Assembly: GCA_002005505.1 (NCBI GenBank) | Contig: KV908339.1 | Location: forward strand, 1,032,248-1,054,747 | Source: Botryococcus braunii | Taxonomy: Eukaryota; Chlorophyta; Trebouxiophyceae | Direction: 5' to 3' | Length of the DNA stretch: 22,500 nt | Shown: positions 9,724 to 18,328 of the stretch, piece by piece | How the letters are laid out: each line of letters starts with the position of its first letter | Position numbering within the stretch: the stretch's first letter is position 1 | Position numbers and translations under genes: made by a program | The notes under the pieces: model-generated | The model's database searches: none | Told to the model about the DNA's origin: nothing | What the model saw: only the letters and a program-made list of their open reading frames with translations

Positions 9724-11602
9724 CGTGCGCATGCGTGTGCTTGTGTGTGCAAGCGGGTGTGTGTCCTGGGTGCAATGGGATAATGCAGTATTTGGTTGTT
9801 GTGGCCCAGAACCCCCGGATCCCAGCTCACGTGACGGTTGTTAGCATGCTTCTTGCAGGAAGCCCTGCGGATGTACACACCTGTGCCTATGATCTTCCGG
9901 CAAGCCAAGCGAGATCTCCAAGTAAGGCACTGCTCAAGGTCATAAGTGCTAACCTGAGAAATGGTTTGCTGTCCAGTAGCTGTAAGCAACTTAAAAGGTG
10001 AACCTTGTGCCCTCATCCCCAGTTTCCCATGGAGATGCCGCTCCAATTGGGTAGGTATGTGTGTGGAAAGTCCAATGATGCAGGCATAGAGATGATCCAC
10101 TGACAGGCCAACTTGCTATGGGAATTAGGTGGGGCCATACGTCATTCCGAAGGGGCAGGTTGTTCTCTGCCACTTGCTCGCCATGCACAATAACAGCCAA
10201 CTCTGGGACAGACCCCAAGAGTTCCGCCCGGTAAGATTAGCCTTGCTTCATCCTGTGTGACCATCTCCACCTCCATCCTGTAAGAGGTATTGTTAGGCCC
10301 TGGGTGCTGAGTAAATGCCAATGTGGTGATAGTCGATTAGCCACTGACGCTACTTTTGACAGGCATTATGAGCATGTCACAAATTACTTGTCATAACAAT
10401 TCACAATATGTTTGTCAGTCAAGTCATCAACAAGATCTGTTAGCAAGTTCCTATCCCATTACCCCGTCTTTCCTGTCTTGGAATCTGCTGCCTAGCTGTG
10501 TCCGACATTATGCTGCTGGAACCTCTAGCATCACCATGCAGCAGAAGCTGCAAATTACTGTCATGGAGCTATACACACAAGGGGGGTTTTCCTTGGCTGT
10601 GGGTATCACGCGGTGAGGATGTCCTGGTTAGGAACGCTTTTTGGAACCCAGCTCGGAGTACTCCCCCCTGACTGCTGCTCAGGCTGCTAGCGCTGCTACC
10701 AAGCATGCACGGGTTGATTTGTCTCGCCATCTTCCTGCAGATTGCAACCCCATCAGCATGCCCTACCCTGCGGACGAAAAGGTTTGCGCCCTGCAGCTCC
10801 TGTTTAACCCAGCCCTTCATTTGCTTGCCTCCTTGTAGAGCGCCAGTATGGTCCTTGGCATGAGTTGCCTTATTACTCTGATCCTGTTAAGGCACCCACT
10901 GCACTTGGCCCCTCTCCAATATAGCCCCGCTTAACCTGTCGCTTTCAACTGTCCCCAGTCGCACTAGCCATAGAGAAAGCTGTCTGTGTAACATGCTTCC
11001 TTCCTCCGATTCCAAAGCGCATTTGTATCCTCAGTCATATTGCAGATTCCCTCTATAATCAATGCGATGAGCAAGTGCAAAGATCTGTGTCACTTGCGTA
11101 GGAGCCTTGTCTGCGCTCATTTTGCTATGTAATCACCGCATGTCTCCAAAATGAAACGAGTAAAGCGTTGTCCCGCGTGGCTGAAGCCCGTGATTTTTTA
11201 CGTGACAGGTGAAGAAGTTCCTTCCGTTTGCGGATGGAGTGCGGTCCTGCGTGGGGCTGTCCATGGGCCAGATGGCCTACATGGCAGCTATGGCGCGCCT
11301 GCTCTCCAACTTCAGCTTCAAATTGCATCCCGAGGTCAGTCGCCCTTAACCCCCGCTCTCTAGGGTTTCCTGCCCCTCCTCAGTTTGGCTCCTCCCCGCA
11401 CATATGGATGTGGGTCGCGCCTCCTGCGTGGCTAGGAGGCAGACACATCTCTCGAGACCTCATTCTGTTACCTCAAGCCTAAGCATGGGCTAGCGTTCTT
11501 AACTCCCGTTTCAAGAACTTCATGGAGGCTGCTGCTCAGGATCAGAACCTGTCACTGGTGTTTGGAATAAAAAGTGGCAGCCCATTGATTCCTCCTCCAT
11601 GA
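2527..11602 (+). CDS. Cytochrome P450 monooxygenase, complete 15-exon gene
   Basis: Heme-thiolate monooxygenase, expected to insert one oxygen atom from O2 into a lipophilic substrate using electrons from a P450 reductase at the ER membrane. Exons: 2527-2610, 3103-3222, 3471-3548, 4125-4235, 5197-5285, 5862-6067, 6975-7036, 7565-7641, 8152-8310, 9073-9223, 9859-9921, 10129-10230, 10632-10781, 11209-11334, 11516-11602. All junctions agree in phase and give 554 codons plus TGA, normal for a P450. Seen in order: hydrophobic anchor (about 12-28), proline-rich hinge ([10 protein letters not shown], about 48-57), C-helix YKTVR (144-148), I-helix AGMETT (316-321), K-helix EALR (380-383), FRPERF (432-437), heme loop [10 protein letters not shown] (491-500; Cys498 is the axial ligand). 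ATG 2527 is the first in frame, with an in-frame TAA upstream at 2473. No frameshift or stop is seen, so the gene looks functional. The substrate and CYP family cannot be named from motifs; the I-helix and heme loop look like the CYP3/CYP4/CYP711-like microsomal groups (inference). Confidence 0.9.
3103..3222 (+). CDS. P450 exon 2: linker and proline hinge
   Basis: Acceptor TTTCAG precedes 3103 and donor CAG|GTGCCC follows 3222; 40 codons, phase 0 at both ends. It starts [11 protein letters not shown], basic and amphipathic as expected just after a membrane anchor, and contains [12 protein letters not shown], equivalent to the IPGPPxxPLLG hinge of microsomal P450s. Confidence 0.75.
3471..3548 (+). 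CDS. P450 exon 3: A-helix / beta-1 region
   Basis: Acceptor CTGCTGCAG, 26 codons, phase 0 in and out. Encodes [20 protein letters not shown] and then IMGFYN. FGGIYR matches the YGxIYR segment that opens beta-sheet 1 in P450s. The donor AAT|GTTGGT is non-consensus, but it is the only nearby GT in the phase needed by the next exon. Confidence 0.8.
4125..4235 (+). CDS. P450 exon 4: SDP / B-helix region
   Basis: Acceptor GATGTAG, 37 codons, phase 0. Encodes [17 protein letters not shown] and onward to MFYRSFDE. ISDPxLMAEFL is the classic P450 segment of beta-1-2 and the B-helix. An acceptor at ATTAG (4137-4138) would also be in reach, but it drops the ISDP start and breaks phase with exon 3. Confidence 0.85.
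5197..5285 (+). CDS. P450 exon 5: C-helix
   Basis: Acceptor CCCCCCGAG and donor ATCAG|GTGCAC; phase 0 in, 2 out. Encodes [20 protein letters not shown], matching the WxxxRK...PAFSxxNIR pattern in which the C-helix W and R contact heme propionates. Here Tyr replaces the usual Trp. Confidence 0.85.
5862..6067 (+). CDS. P450 exon 6: D- to F-helix region
   Basis: Acceptor GGGGCAG and donor CACG|GTGCGC; phase 2 in, 1 out. Joined to exon 5 it reads [20 protein letters not shown], then [20 protein letters not shown]. The FDVIGxVxxxVDF motif is a P450 E/F-helix signature. The reading frame stays open upstream to 5815 after another CAG, but that acceptor is out of phase with exon 5. Confidence 0.88.
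6080..6350. repeat. Degenerate minisatellite-like repeats in P450 intron 6
   Basis: Recurrent imperfect units built on GCATGGYTGG, AACATTGCAACA/AGCATTGCAACA and CATGACA about every 60-70 bp. Copies are diverged and boundaries cannot be fixed by eye. Confidence 0.5.
6449..6594. repeat. Direct repeat, 47 bp, in P450 intron 6
   Basis: 6449-6495 and 6548-6594 share CCTGCTGG, TGACAT, CCTTGCAGCCAT, and CCTGGGTTGC in register, with about six differences; the period is 99 bp. Confidence 0.85.
6975..7036 (+). CDS. P450 exon 7: F/G region, short exon
   Basis: Acceptor GTGTGCAG and donor GAA|GTGAGC (near-consensus); phase 1 in, 0 out, 62 nt. Encodes [20 protein letters not shown]. The RNP segment matches the spot where many plant-type P450s have NPLR/NPFR before the G-helix. 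Its phases exactly bridge exons 6 and 8. Confidence 0.75.
7565..7641 (+). CDS. P450 exon 8: G-helix region
   Basis: Acceptor TTTGCAG and donor CG|GTACGC; phase 0 in, 2 out. Encodes [20 protein letters not shown] and then MDMKSR, a basic amphipathic helix as in the G-helix of P450s. Confidence 0.8.
8152..8310 (+). CDS. P450 exon 9: I-helix, oxygen activation
   Basis: Acceptor GGTCCAG and donor ACT|GTGAGT; phase 2 in, 2 out. Contains [32 protein letters not shown] and [11 protein letters not shown]. AGxETT is the oxygen-binding groove, with Thr320/Thr321 as the conserved proton-relay position. Confidence 0.92.
9073..9223 (+). CDS. P450 exon 10: J-helix to start of K-helix
   Basis: Acceptor GTGTCCAG and donor AAG|GTTTGG; phase 2 in, 0 out. 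Encodes [20 protein letters not shown], then [19 protein letters not shown]. HPEVxxKxxxELD...LPYLxAVxKE is standard for P450 J to K helices. Confidence 0.93.
9562..9764. repeat. Interrupted (GT)n microsatellite in P450 intron 10
   Basis: GT runs at 9562-9643 and 9654-9720 with interruptions (GTGC, TCTG, TTGGGTGTT), then a degenerate GT/GC tail. It lies between the J- and K-helix exons, so long open frames here are artefacts. Confidence 0.95.
9859..9921 (+). CDS. P450 exon 11: K-helix ExxR
   Basis: Acceptor CTTCTTGCAG and donor CAA|GTAAGG; exactly 21 codons. Encodes [20 protein letters not shown] then Q. Glu380 and Arg383 form the conserved ExxR salt-bridge pair. Confidence 0.93.
10129..10230 (+). 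CDS. P450 exon 12: beta-2 to meander start
   Basis: Acceptor GAATTAG and donor CCG|GTAAGA; 34 codons, phase 0. Encodes [20 protein letters not shown], then [14 protein letters not shown]. IPKGxxV and the WDxPxEFRP meander motif are diagnostic. Confidence 0.93.
10632..10781 (+). CDS. P450 exon 13: PERF continuation and meander insert
   Basis: Acceptor TGGTTAG; 50 codons, phase 0. Begins [20 protein letters not shown] and so completes the RPERF motif across the intron. The roughly 45-residue Ala/Ser-rich stretch up to MPYPADEK is longer than the usual PERF-to-heme-loop spacing. The donor is AAG|GTTTGC. Confidence 0.87.
11209..11334 (+). CDS. P450 exon 14: heme-binding loop
   Basis: Acceptor GTGACAG and donor GAG|GTCAGT; 42 codons. 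Encodes [20 protein letters not shown], then [20 protein letters not shown] and E. FxxGxRxCxG is complete, with the axial Cys498. Confidence 0.95.
11516..11602 (+). CDS. P450 exon 15: C-terminus
   Basis: Acceptor GTTTCAAG; 28 codons and TGA. Encodes [20 protein letters not shown] then GSPLIPPP. The LSLxxGIKSGxPLxxxP ending has the length and beta-strand pattern of the usual P450 tail (LTLxPKxGLPLxLxPR). Confidence 0.85.
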   Translation, partial: NFMEAAAQDQNLSLVFGIKSGSPLIPPP

Positions 11603-11808
11603 AACTTGCTGCATCTGACTTCTCATGCAAAGCCATAGCATTTATGCTCGTTTGGAAGGCCACACTGAAGAGCGTGTCCAGCCTGTGTCCTATTGCTCCG
11701 AAAGCCAGGGAGGTTCCACAAAAGGTCTCCAAGAAAGACTTCAGAAACAATGTATCCTAAACCATAAATAAAACTTTGCTGGACATGGAAAACCTACCTC
11801 TTTCGTCA

Positions 11809-11813
11809 TGTAA
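11809..11813 (+). terminator. Candidate poly(A) signal TGTAA for the P450 gene
   Basis: TGTAA is the standard chlorophyte polyadenylation signal and lies about 207 nt after the P450 stop. A second TGTAA is at 11874-11878, and an AATAAA-like string lies at 11767-11772. Confidence 0.45.
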
Positions 11814-12976
11814 ATGATAAAGAATCAAATAAACAGGCCCTTCATCAATTGGCGTTAATGGCTGAGTCAGGGTTGTAATGTGACTCTAAACACATCTGCC
11901 TCCACCGAGGACAAAAAGTAATTTGGGGTACTGCATTACCTTAACAATCGGCAGTCTATTGCACACACACTGCAAAATCCGGGACAGGATAGCACGGTAG
12001 GGGCCAGGCGATAAAGCTATAAAAGGCATGGGTTGGGTTTGCAGATGGGGGGTGCGAAGGGTGTGCGCAAGGCAGAGGAGTGGCGGATAACCATTGTCTG
12101 CAACAAGGGCATTCAGATGAATGCCATTCCTCGGCCCTGTGCTTGAGAACGTACACCTCCATAAGCGAAGTCTTCTAAGCGTGTTGGGTAATGCAAGTTT
12201 TTGTAGAAATGAGAGACACACCAGCTAGCAGAGCCGCTGGCCAAGCTGATGGCAACGTAGTCTAATAGCAATTGGAGGATGAGGAGTGTCCAAGAAGAAC
12301 AGTAAATTTCCCCCTGCAGAGATGGTCACTATGGAAGAAGAAGGGAAGGATCCTGGCAGTAACATTGCTTCACCATGGGTGAATTTAGCGATGCCCGAGA
12401 GGAAGACGTGGCTGGGTTGCAGTGGCCACACCATCGAAGTAGACGTTATTTGTGTACTTGAAGCATCATCCTCCGGGTCCAGATGGCAGCCCGCAACTTG
12501 CTGCAGCGTGCACAAGTCTTGTTATTCAGCAGGCCCGATATAATGCACTGCCTTTTGCCAGCCTTTTGTTACACAGGTGTTTTATTTGTGTTTGTGCAGG
12601 GACTGACACAATGCAATTTTGCTTACTACTGCCCAGACAACAATCCTGCCGCAAGTTTGCAGCGAAGGGTGGTCCAAATATTGCTCAGAGAGATTGAGTT
12701 GACAACCACCTACTGTACCACCAACATCTACAGAGAGAGCAGTTGCAGGTTGAGGTTTGAGCGACAGAACTTACCCAGGAGGTTAAGGAACCTTCCCGTT
12801 CTCGATCCATCATTGAGTATGGCTGTGATCGTATGTTACTCCTGCATAGGCTGCTTCTCTGTGAAGCCTGTACTAGCAAGGTTTTTGTTTCGTAGTCCTC
12901 AAAAACCTCCTAGATAGCTAAATAAAGGACGAGAAATACGTGTAGAGTAGCATTATTTTTCAAGACGGCAGCATGG

Positions 12977-12978
<2 letters not shown>

Positions 12979-13071
<93 letters not shown>

Positions 13072-13074
13072 TGT
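12979..13074. repeat. (GT)n microsatellite
   Basis: About 96 nt of pure TG/GT dinucleotide between the two convergent genes. Confidence 0.98.
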
Positions 13075-13254
13075 AGATTTTATGTGCGATTCACGTGTGT
13101 TTCTAGAACACAAGTTGTGTGGAAGATGTAGCGGTCCTGGATGTAGCTGGTTCAAAGTGGGGATGACTCTCACGAATGAAAGCGGAGTACCTGTAATGGT
13201 TAGCAACAAGCAGATAGCAGGCATGACTCAACTTTGGGTCACTCATTTTGTCAT

Positions 13255-13259
13255 TTACA
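13255..13259 (-). terminator. Candidate poly(A) signal (TGTAA on the minus strand) for the PAP-like gene
   Basis: TTACA on the plus strand reads TGTAA on the minus strand, about 975 nt past the stop. It is the first such motif I found downstream. It implies a long 3' UTR, so the assignment is weak. Confidence 0.3.
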
Positions 13260-14232
13260 ATCCAATGGCAGCACCATATGCCTGCATTTACGGCATACGC
13301 CGATCCTATTCACGGAGGACAAGCGAAGGGGAAAACTGTGTCCCTTCTGTGCAGTGCCTCAGCGCTTTGAGACAGTCGATACTTTGACTCATTGATCACT
13401 GACTGCAAACCGCCGTGGAAAATATCAATTTTTAGGCCGCGGACTCAGATCTCTGTCTTGTGCTCATGTCCCAGCTACCCTCTCAATGGCTGCGTAATAT
13501 TCCTGTACGAGGTTGGCAAGTCACGCATCATTCACAGAGCCTGCATATCACGTCTGCTGGACCGAAACAATTTTGAGTAGCGGTCCTCTTCGATCTTGGG
13601 AAGACAGGGGGTCTATCGGAGACAGTAGAGATAACACTCAGACTCAGACTCCAGCAAAGCCGTGCATCTTTTCCCCATCCACTTTGTGCACCGACACGCA
13701 ATGCCATCTGCCCGTTCATGGCACCCTGTTAAGTCGATGTTCCACAATGTTGACGACAGTGGAGCAAGCCACAGCAAGCAGCGTGACAAGGCAGCCTCCT
13801 AAGCCTCTCAAATATATCATCTAAGCCTACACATCCATTTCAAAATGCATTTGTGTCATGCAGCTTCTGTGGCAGCTTCTCCACTAGAGGTTGGACAGAT
13901 GACACCTTCTTCAATACAACCTAACCAATAAACAGTTGCAAAAAGACTCTCCCAACCAGTTGGCTCCTAGACCCCAGATGGCAGGCAACAGCTCTATCGC
14001 CAGCAAAAAGTAGCGGCACACAGCAGCAGCAAACCTCCATTGTTTCATGCAGTTTGGACAGACCAATCAGAGGATCGCTAAGTCTATGCTGCTGCAATGA
14101 AGAAGTTCCACATGTTAAACAAAATGTTACTAAGCTCCTGGGCCACACGCCTCTTCCTCTGTAAGGGCTTCTCAAGCAAATTGCCGGCACTATTTTCCAC
14201 TTTCATCAACCAAAGCCGATAACGCAAAGAGG

Positions 14233-14380
14233 TCACAGGTCTATTCCAGCCTTGAGGTCCCAGTCAGGAGTGGTTCTTTTCCAAAGGGCGACGCCTCCGC
14301 CACGTCCCCGAGCTGCAGCCAGATCCTTGTCCACATAGAAGAATGTGAAGAAGGGCCCACTCTTGTCATCCTCGGTCTTC
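14233..14380 (-). CDS. PAP/fibrillin-like terminal exon
   Basis: Acceptor GAGCAG, phase 2 in; 49 codons including TGA at 14235-14233. Encodes KTEDDKSGPFFTFFYVDKDL, then AAARGRGGGVALWKR and a short tail ending KAGIDL. It carries the conserved YVDxDLxxARGRGGG motif. Confidence 0.88.
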
Positions 14381-17300
14381 CTGCTCAAGTTCATGAGAGT
14401 CCGTAAGCCAAATGGCCATCCCAAAAGCTTCTGATTTGCTATCCCTTAGTCCCTATCACACAGGAGGCCAAAAAGCCTCGAGTCAATCTCAAATGGCGAT
14501 GGAAACCAGCACATTCCCTGCCAGTCACATGCCATGCCTCGAACGTACCAAGCCACACCACAACCAGTTGCACAAACACCTCCATGCAGCCGTATCCACA
14601 CCTGGTGTAGGCAGATCCTTTACGCACAGACTGATTGACACATCCACAGAAACAAGCTAGCACAAAAAGCGATGAAGCTCCCATTGTTGCCAATAACCTG
14701 GTACACAGTAATGCAAACACACCTCTTCAGCAGGGTAATTTCACCATTTGACATCACACAGGTGCACCGACAGAAGCCCAAGCAGGAACCCCACAAGCAT
14801 GTCACGAGGAATTACCCCAGCACTTGCAATCAAACATAGTGTAACAATTGGATGCTATTTTTCGCTTGGAGTTCAGGTGGTGGAGCGCTTTCAACAATGT
14901 ATGCAACGATGTCCAGACGCCTTCAGCAGGAATCAGGAATCTTCAAAGGGGATGCAGGGGGCGGGGGTTGGGGCAAAGAACGCCCTCTAGCGCAGGCAAG
15001 TGCACAGGCATTATTACAGTTGGAATTGGTCTCTGTATCCAAGATCTTTCGAACAGCAACGTACTTGGTTCCAAATTGACCCGGTTTGAGCTGGAAGGTG
15101 AACCACTTGGGCCCCAGTCGAAGTGCAATCTCATTGAAGTCAAACCTCAGCCGCTTCTGCTTCCCCCAAGGGTAACACACTTGATGTCATCCTCAACAAC
15201 TCCAATGTGCAAGTAAACATATCCCTGAGACAAACAGCAGAACAACAGCTGGCTTGTTTGCCCATATAACACTCCAAAGTGGACCAACTTGTCAGTGCAA
15301 CACTATCCCCCTGCCTTACCTCCCCCCCTTTCTGCTCTTTCTCCTCTAGACTTTGTTTGATAACTTTGGAGACACTCTTCATCAAGATCTGCAGCCCACA
15401 TGAACTTGCAGCAAATCTCTGCTCCTTTGGGGAGCCTCTGCTACATGCAACACTCGCACACCCCACAGAAAAAATCCTGCAAGTCGTGCGTGTGCAGGAA
15501 ATGTGCTGGGCAAAGGTGCCCCTTTGGGGGGGGGGGGGGCAAATGTGGAGGGAGGTGGAGCCAGCCCAGCGGACTCTAAAGACGTACCCCTTCCATGGTA
15601 AAAGGCCCGCTGAATTTCAAGGCTGCTAGTTGCCCCAGGTAGATGCCATTTGTAATCTTTCCAGTTTCCAAATCCCATGACTGCAAACCCCAAGACCAGC
15701 TATATGTAAGTACTCCTCATCTTCTTGCCCCCTCCCCCAAAGATGAACCATTTGAGACTCACTTCACCATGGAGGTTACTGTCAAAATCAACGGGGAGCA
15801 CAGTGGAGCTTTGACGTCTTGTTGGAGTGTGGAAGGGAAGCATCCCAAGGAGGCATTAACATGCCCTTGGGAAGCATTGAGACACTGAACCACAGGTGCC
15901 ATCAGGTCCGATGTTAATCACTCTCACCAGGACAAAATCATTTTGAAGCTACCTGAAATTGCTAATGAAGTCCTGTAGGACCTCGAATACCGAATAAGCA
16001 AACCATTCAGCCAGGTGTGTATTAGAAAAAGTGTAAGGTGTACATGACCCGGCACACGCGGAGATATCATGTAATGCACCACTCCACGTTCCCCCCGTAC
16101 ATACACGAAGCGTCAGCCAGGTGTGCATTAGTTGGGGCCATGTTCAGCAATGGGTGGGGTAAGTACCTGCAAACCTATGAGAGGGAAATAGGATCCAGAT
16201 CCTTCTTCCCCCTTCAGTGCTTTCTGCACTTCCTTGGTCCCTGTACCCGGGTCAAGCCCATCCTCCCTAAGTCCGCACTACTAACAAAACCCATGTCTCT
16301 CGTCCACAACAAACTTTGACAAACACCTCAATGCCCTTGTCAAACCCCTGGCAGTCATGTCAGGCGCTTGCACCCCTTCAAGACATGCTTGATTCTAGGT
16401 GCTGAGATCACAAGGTCGCTTAGAACTGGGAGTAGGTGGGCCAGGACAAGTTCTGAGCCATCTCATCCTCCAATTGCAGGAGTACATCACCCGAGAAAAC
16501 AATATCTCCTATGAGGTATCCGTGCAGCCAGCCCCCTGCCTCAACCCCTTATCAAGCAATCCCTTCTTGGACTTGAAACACAACCCTTTCAGGACATGGA
16601 TCTCTACCACATATGCATCTGCCTCCTTCCTTAGCATAAACTCACCAGATTGTTGTACAAGTGGGCCATGTCAGAGTTAACATTGAAAGGTAGTGCAGAA
16701 CCTCTCATTGGTCCTTGTACTTGCATAGCCTCAGTTTCCAAAACGGTCACATGCACGAATGGAGTATCTGTGCTTGCAAGTGGTTGGGATTAACACAAGG
16801 CAGCACAGTGCGTACCTGACGTGAAGACAAGACGCCAGCGTGTGCCCCCCTTTTTACCACCAAGCAGCTTGGCCCAGTCCTCTTCCTGCTCAGCACAGCA
16901 ACCGTATTCTTTGATCCTACAAGATATTTGGGGCTCCAGAACACTACTTAAACCATTTCCCCTGACGACTTGCCGGCTAGCAGCTACGAAACAAGCTCTA
17001 CATGTGCACAAAGCATACATGATTTCTTGAAGACGGCCTTCACATCCTTTCAAAGACAAAGCAATGAGACCGTGCCTGTACATACTTGGTGCTACAAAGC
17101 AAAGAGGCCTCAAAGGAAGTGCCACAAGGAAAATGCTAGAGGCCTTTAGATGCCAAGAGTCCTGCAACAACGTCCGCAGTACTGTCTGAATGATGCCAAG
17201 AGCTATGACCTTAGCAATCCTCGAGGGCAGGCCCGTGAAACTTGCATTCCATACACCTTCAATGATATGTGCTTGATTAAAGTATGTAAAACCTTGAGCG

Positions 17301-18328
17301 GCACTGGAATCCACCAAGCTGCCAAAGAACTGCCGTGGACAACACAAGCAAGTGGCAACAACAAAGGGTCATGTGTACAAATGGGCTGTTGAGAGGGGCC
17401 ACGGCTCTGTCTTATGCAAATTCACAGTAAAAGCTCCAGGTAATGACAATCGAAACATGCTGCTCCTGTATTGGACTGGCAACCAAGGTATCCTGCTATG
17501 CTCCCTCCCATACACCCTCTGTCTAAAGTGAGCTTCAGATTGGTAAAACCATCAGGAGGTGCCAAGACAAATGTTTTGGGCATGCTCCTGTTATCATCAA
17601 GCCTTCAAGTGAAGCCGTAAGCCCACGCCTGACTCCCCAGACGTCCCTGTGTTTCTTTCCACCGTAGATACTGGGCTTTTGGCTCCTTCCCTCTCTCTGC
17701 AAAGGCACTTGATTCAGGACAGGGCCTAGGAGCAGGGCTTTGCAGAAGGAATTGAAATGTACCGGTATCTTGGCTTTTTCAAGCTGTCGCAGGGCCCAGA
17801 AGACCCGCTTGCTAGGAATGCTCTGAGTTGCAGCTGCCTGTTTCAACACGTCAACAGCCGCATCCACAATGTTTTCTGCAGGCATTACCCACAGGGGCCC
17901 GTTTAGACAACCTGTTCAGCACGACCTGTTCAAGTACCATCCAGCATTATGCAGCTGTAGTAAGCAATATTGACATTAGGAGCAGTGTCAACGAATTATT
18001 CATCGTTCAGGCAGGCATATGCCTGAGAAGATGGAAATCACTCAAGGAACAAAATGTTGTTTGTTACAGCGTATGTGCATGTTCAGAGGGCGTGCCGGTA
18101 ACACAGGCAACAAGCAGGTGGGGAGAGCAACGCAAAAGTTGTTTTGATGTTCGTGCTCACTAATGGAGGAGTCCATTAATGGACTAACCCAGGCACATAC
18201 CTCAGCTTTCCAATCAGCACGTTGAAGAGCAGATATACTTACCTTGAGATGTTGGAGGGCTTGCAGCAGCTTCCACGGCTCTTAAAGGGCTCATACCACG
18301 CTGCAGGTTTTGAGAGCGAGGGCGCAGG
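14233..18328 (-). CDS. Plastid-lipid-associated (PAP/fibrillin-like) protein, 5' end incomplete in the model
   Basis: Fibrillin/PAP proteins are plastid proteins associated with thylakoids and plastoglobules, with roles in lipid binding and stress tolerance. Exons in transcript order: 18328-18243, 17875-17763, 16885-16816, 16240-16167, 15680-15588, 15156-15065, 14380-14233; phases agree at every junction. The product starts with an Arg/Ser/Ala-rich stretch like a transit peptide, then NIVDAAVDVLKQ and VFWALRQLEKAKIP. The family core GTRWRLVFTSGTKEVQKALK follows, then GSYFPLIGLQ, TGKITNGIYLG, LRFDFNEIALRLGPK and finally FFTFFYVDKDLAAARGRGGG. The core and the C-terminal YVDxDLxxARGRGGG resemble the PAP/fibrillin domain (RWxLVYTxG, FYVDxxIAxARGRSGG). 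The protein is about 225-231 aa. The gene is convergent with the P450. The start is not fixed: an ATG in frame lies at 18294-18292, or a short first exon lies upstream. Confidence 0.8.
15065..15156 (-). CDS. PAP/fibrillin-like exon
   Basis: Acceptor GAAGCAG and donor CCAA|GTACGT; phase 0 in, 2 out. Encodes KRLRFDFNEIALRLGPKWFT, then FQLKPGQFGT. An acceptor 3 nt earlier would add Gln. Confidence 0.87.
15588..15680 (-). CDS. PAP/fibrillin-like exon
   Basis: Acceptor GTTTGCAG and donor GGG|GTACGT; 31 codons, phase 0. Encodes SWDLETGKITNGIYLGQLAA, then LKFSGPFTMEG. This is the ENGxYLGxxxxLxFxGP segment of the family. Confidence 0.87.
16007..16130. repeat. Short direct repeat in a PAP-like intron
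   Basis: TCAGCCAGGTGTGTATTA at 16007-16024 recurs at 16113-16130 with one substitution (GTGCATTA), 106 bp apart. Confidence 0.7.
16167..16240 (-). CDS. PAP/fibrillin-like exon
   Basis: Acceptor GGGTACAG and donor CAG|GTACTT; phase 1 in, 0 out. Encodes TKEVQKALKGEEGSGSYFPL then IGLQ, which joins in frame to the WRLVFTSG exon. Confidence 0.85.
16816..16885 (-). CDS. PAP/fibrillin-like exon: WRLVFTSG core
   Basis: Acceptor GAGCAG and donor TCAG|GTACGC; phase 0 in, 1 out. Encodes EEDWAKLLGGKKGGTRWRLV then FTS. LxGxRWRLVFTSG is the family's first conserved strand. An acceptor 3 nt earlier would add one Gln. Confidence 0.85.
17763..17875 (-). CDS. PAP/fibrillin-like exon: N-terminal helices
   Basis: Acceptor CCTGCAG and donor CCG|GTACAT; phase 1 in, 0 out. 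Encodes NIVDAAVDVLKQAAATQSIP, then SKRVFWALRQLEKAKIP. This matches the two helices that precede the lipocalin-like core in PAP proteins. Confidence 0.78.
18170..18185. other. 16-bp perfect palindrome
   Basis: AGTCCATTAATGGACT equals its own reverse complement. It lies in the first well-supported intron of the PAP-like gene, about 60 bp downstream of a splice donor on that strand. Confidence 0.8.
18243..18328 (-). CDS. PAP/fibrillin-like exon: probable transit peptide
   Basis: The donor CAAG|GTAAGT is near-perfect consensus and leaves phase 1, as the next exon requires. Encodes LRPRSQNLQRGMSPLRAVEA and AASPPTSQ, which is rich in R, S and A without acidic residues apart from the E near its end, and carries an RAVEAAA segment like algal transit-peptide cleavage regions. 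The acceptor assumed here is CCCTCAG (phase 2). Alternatively translation starts at the internal ATG (18294-18292). Confidence 0.6.

Larger units (their letters stand above)
11603..14232. other. Convergent intergenic region
   Basis: Both neighbouring genes end here. Open frames up to 144 codons on either strand show no family motif, no exon-like splice framing and no composition shift, so I annotate none. It contains the poly(A) candidates and one GT array. Confidence 0.6.

Noticed and set aside
9323..10100. Open frames of up to about 200 codons on both strands around 9323-10100
   Set aside because: They read through the GT array (Cys-Val or His-Thr runs) and overlap real P450 exons on the other frame or strand.
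12483..12917. 144-codon plus-strand open frame
   Set aside because: No domain, odd composition, no exon context and no support beyond length.
16790..17347. 185-codon minus-strand open frame as a single gene
   Set aside because: Only its last part (16885-16816) is a real PAP-like exon; the rest is intron that happens to stay open.
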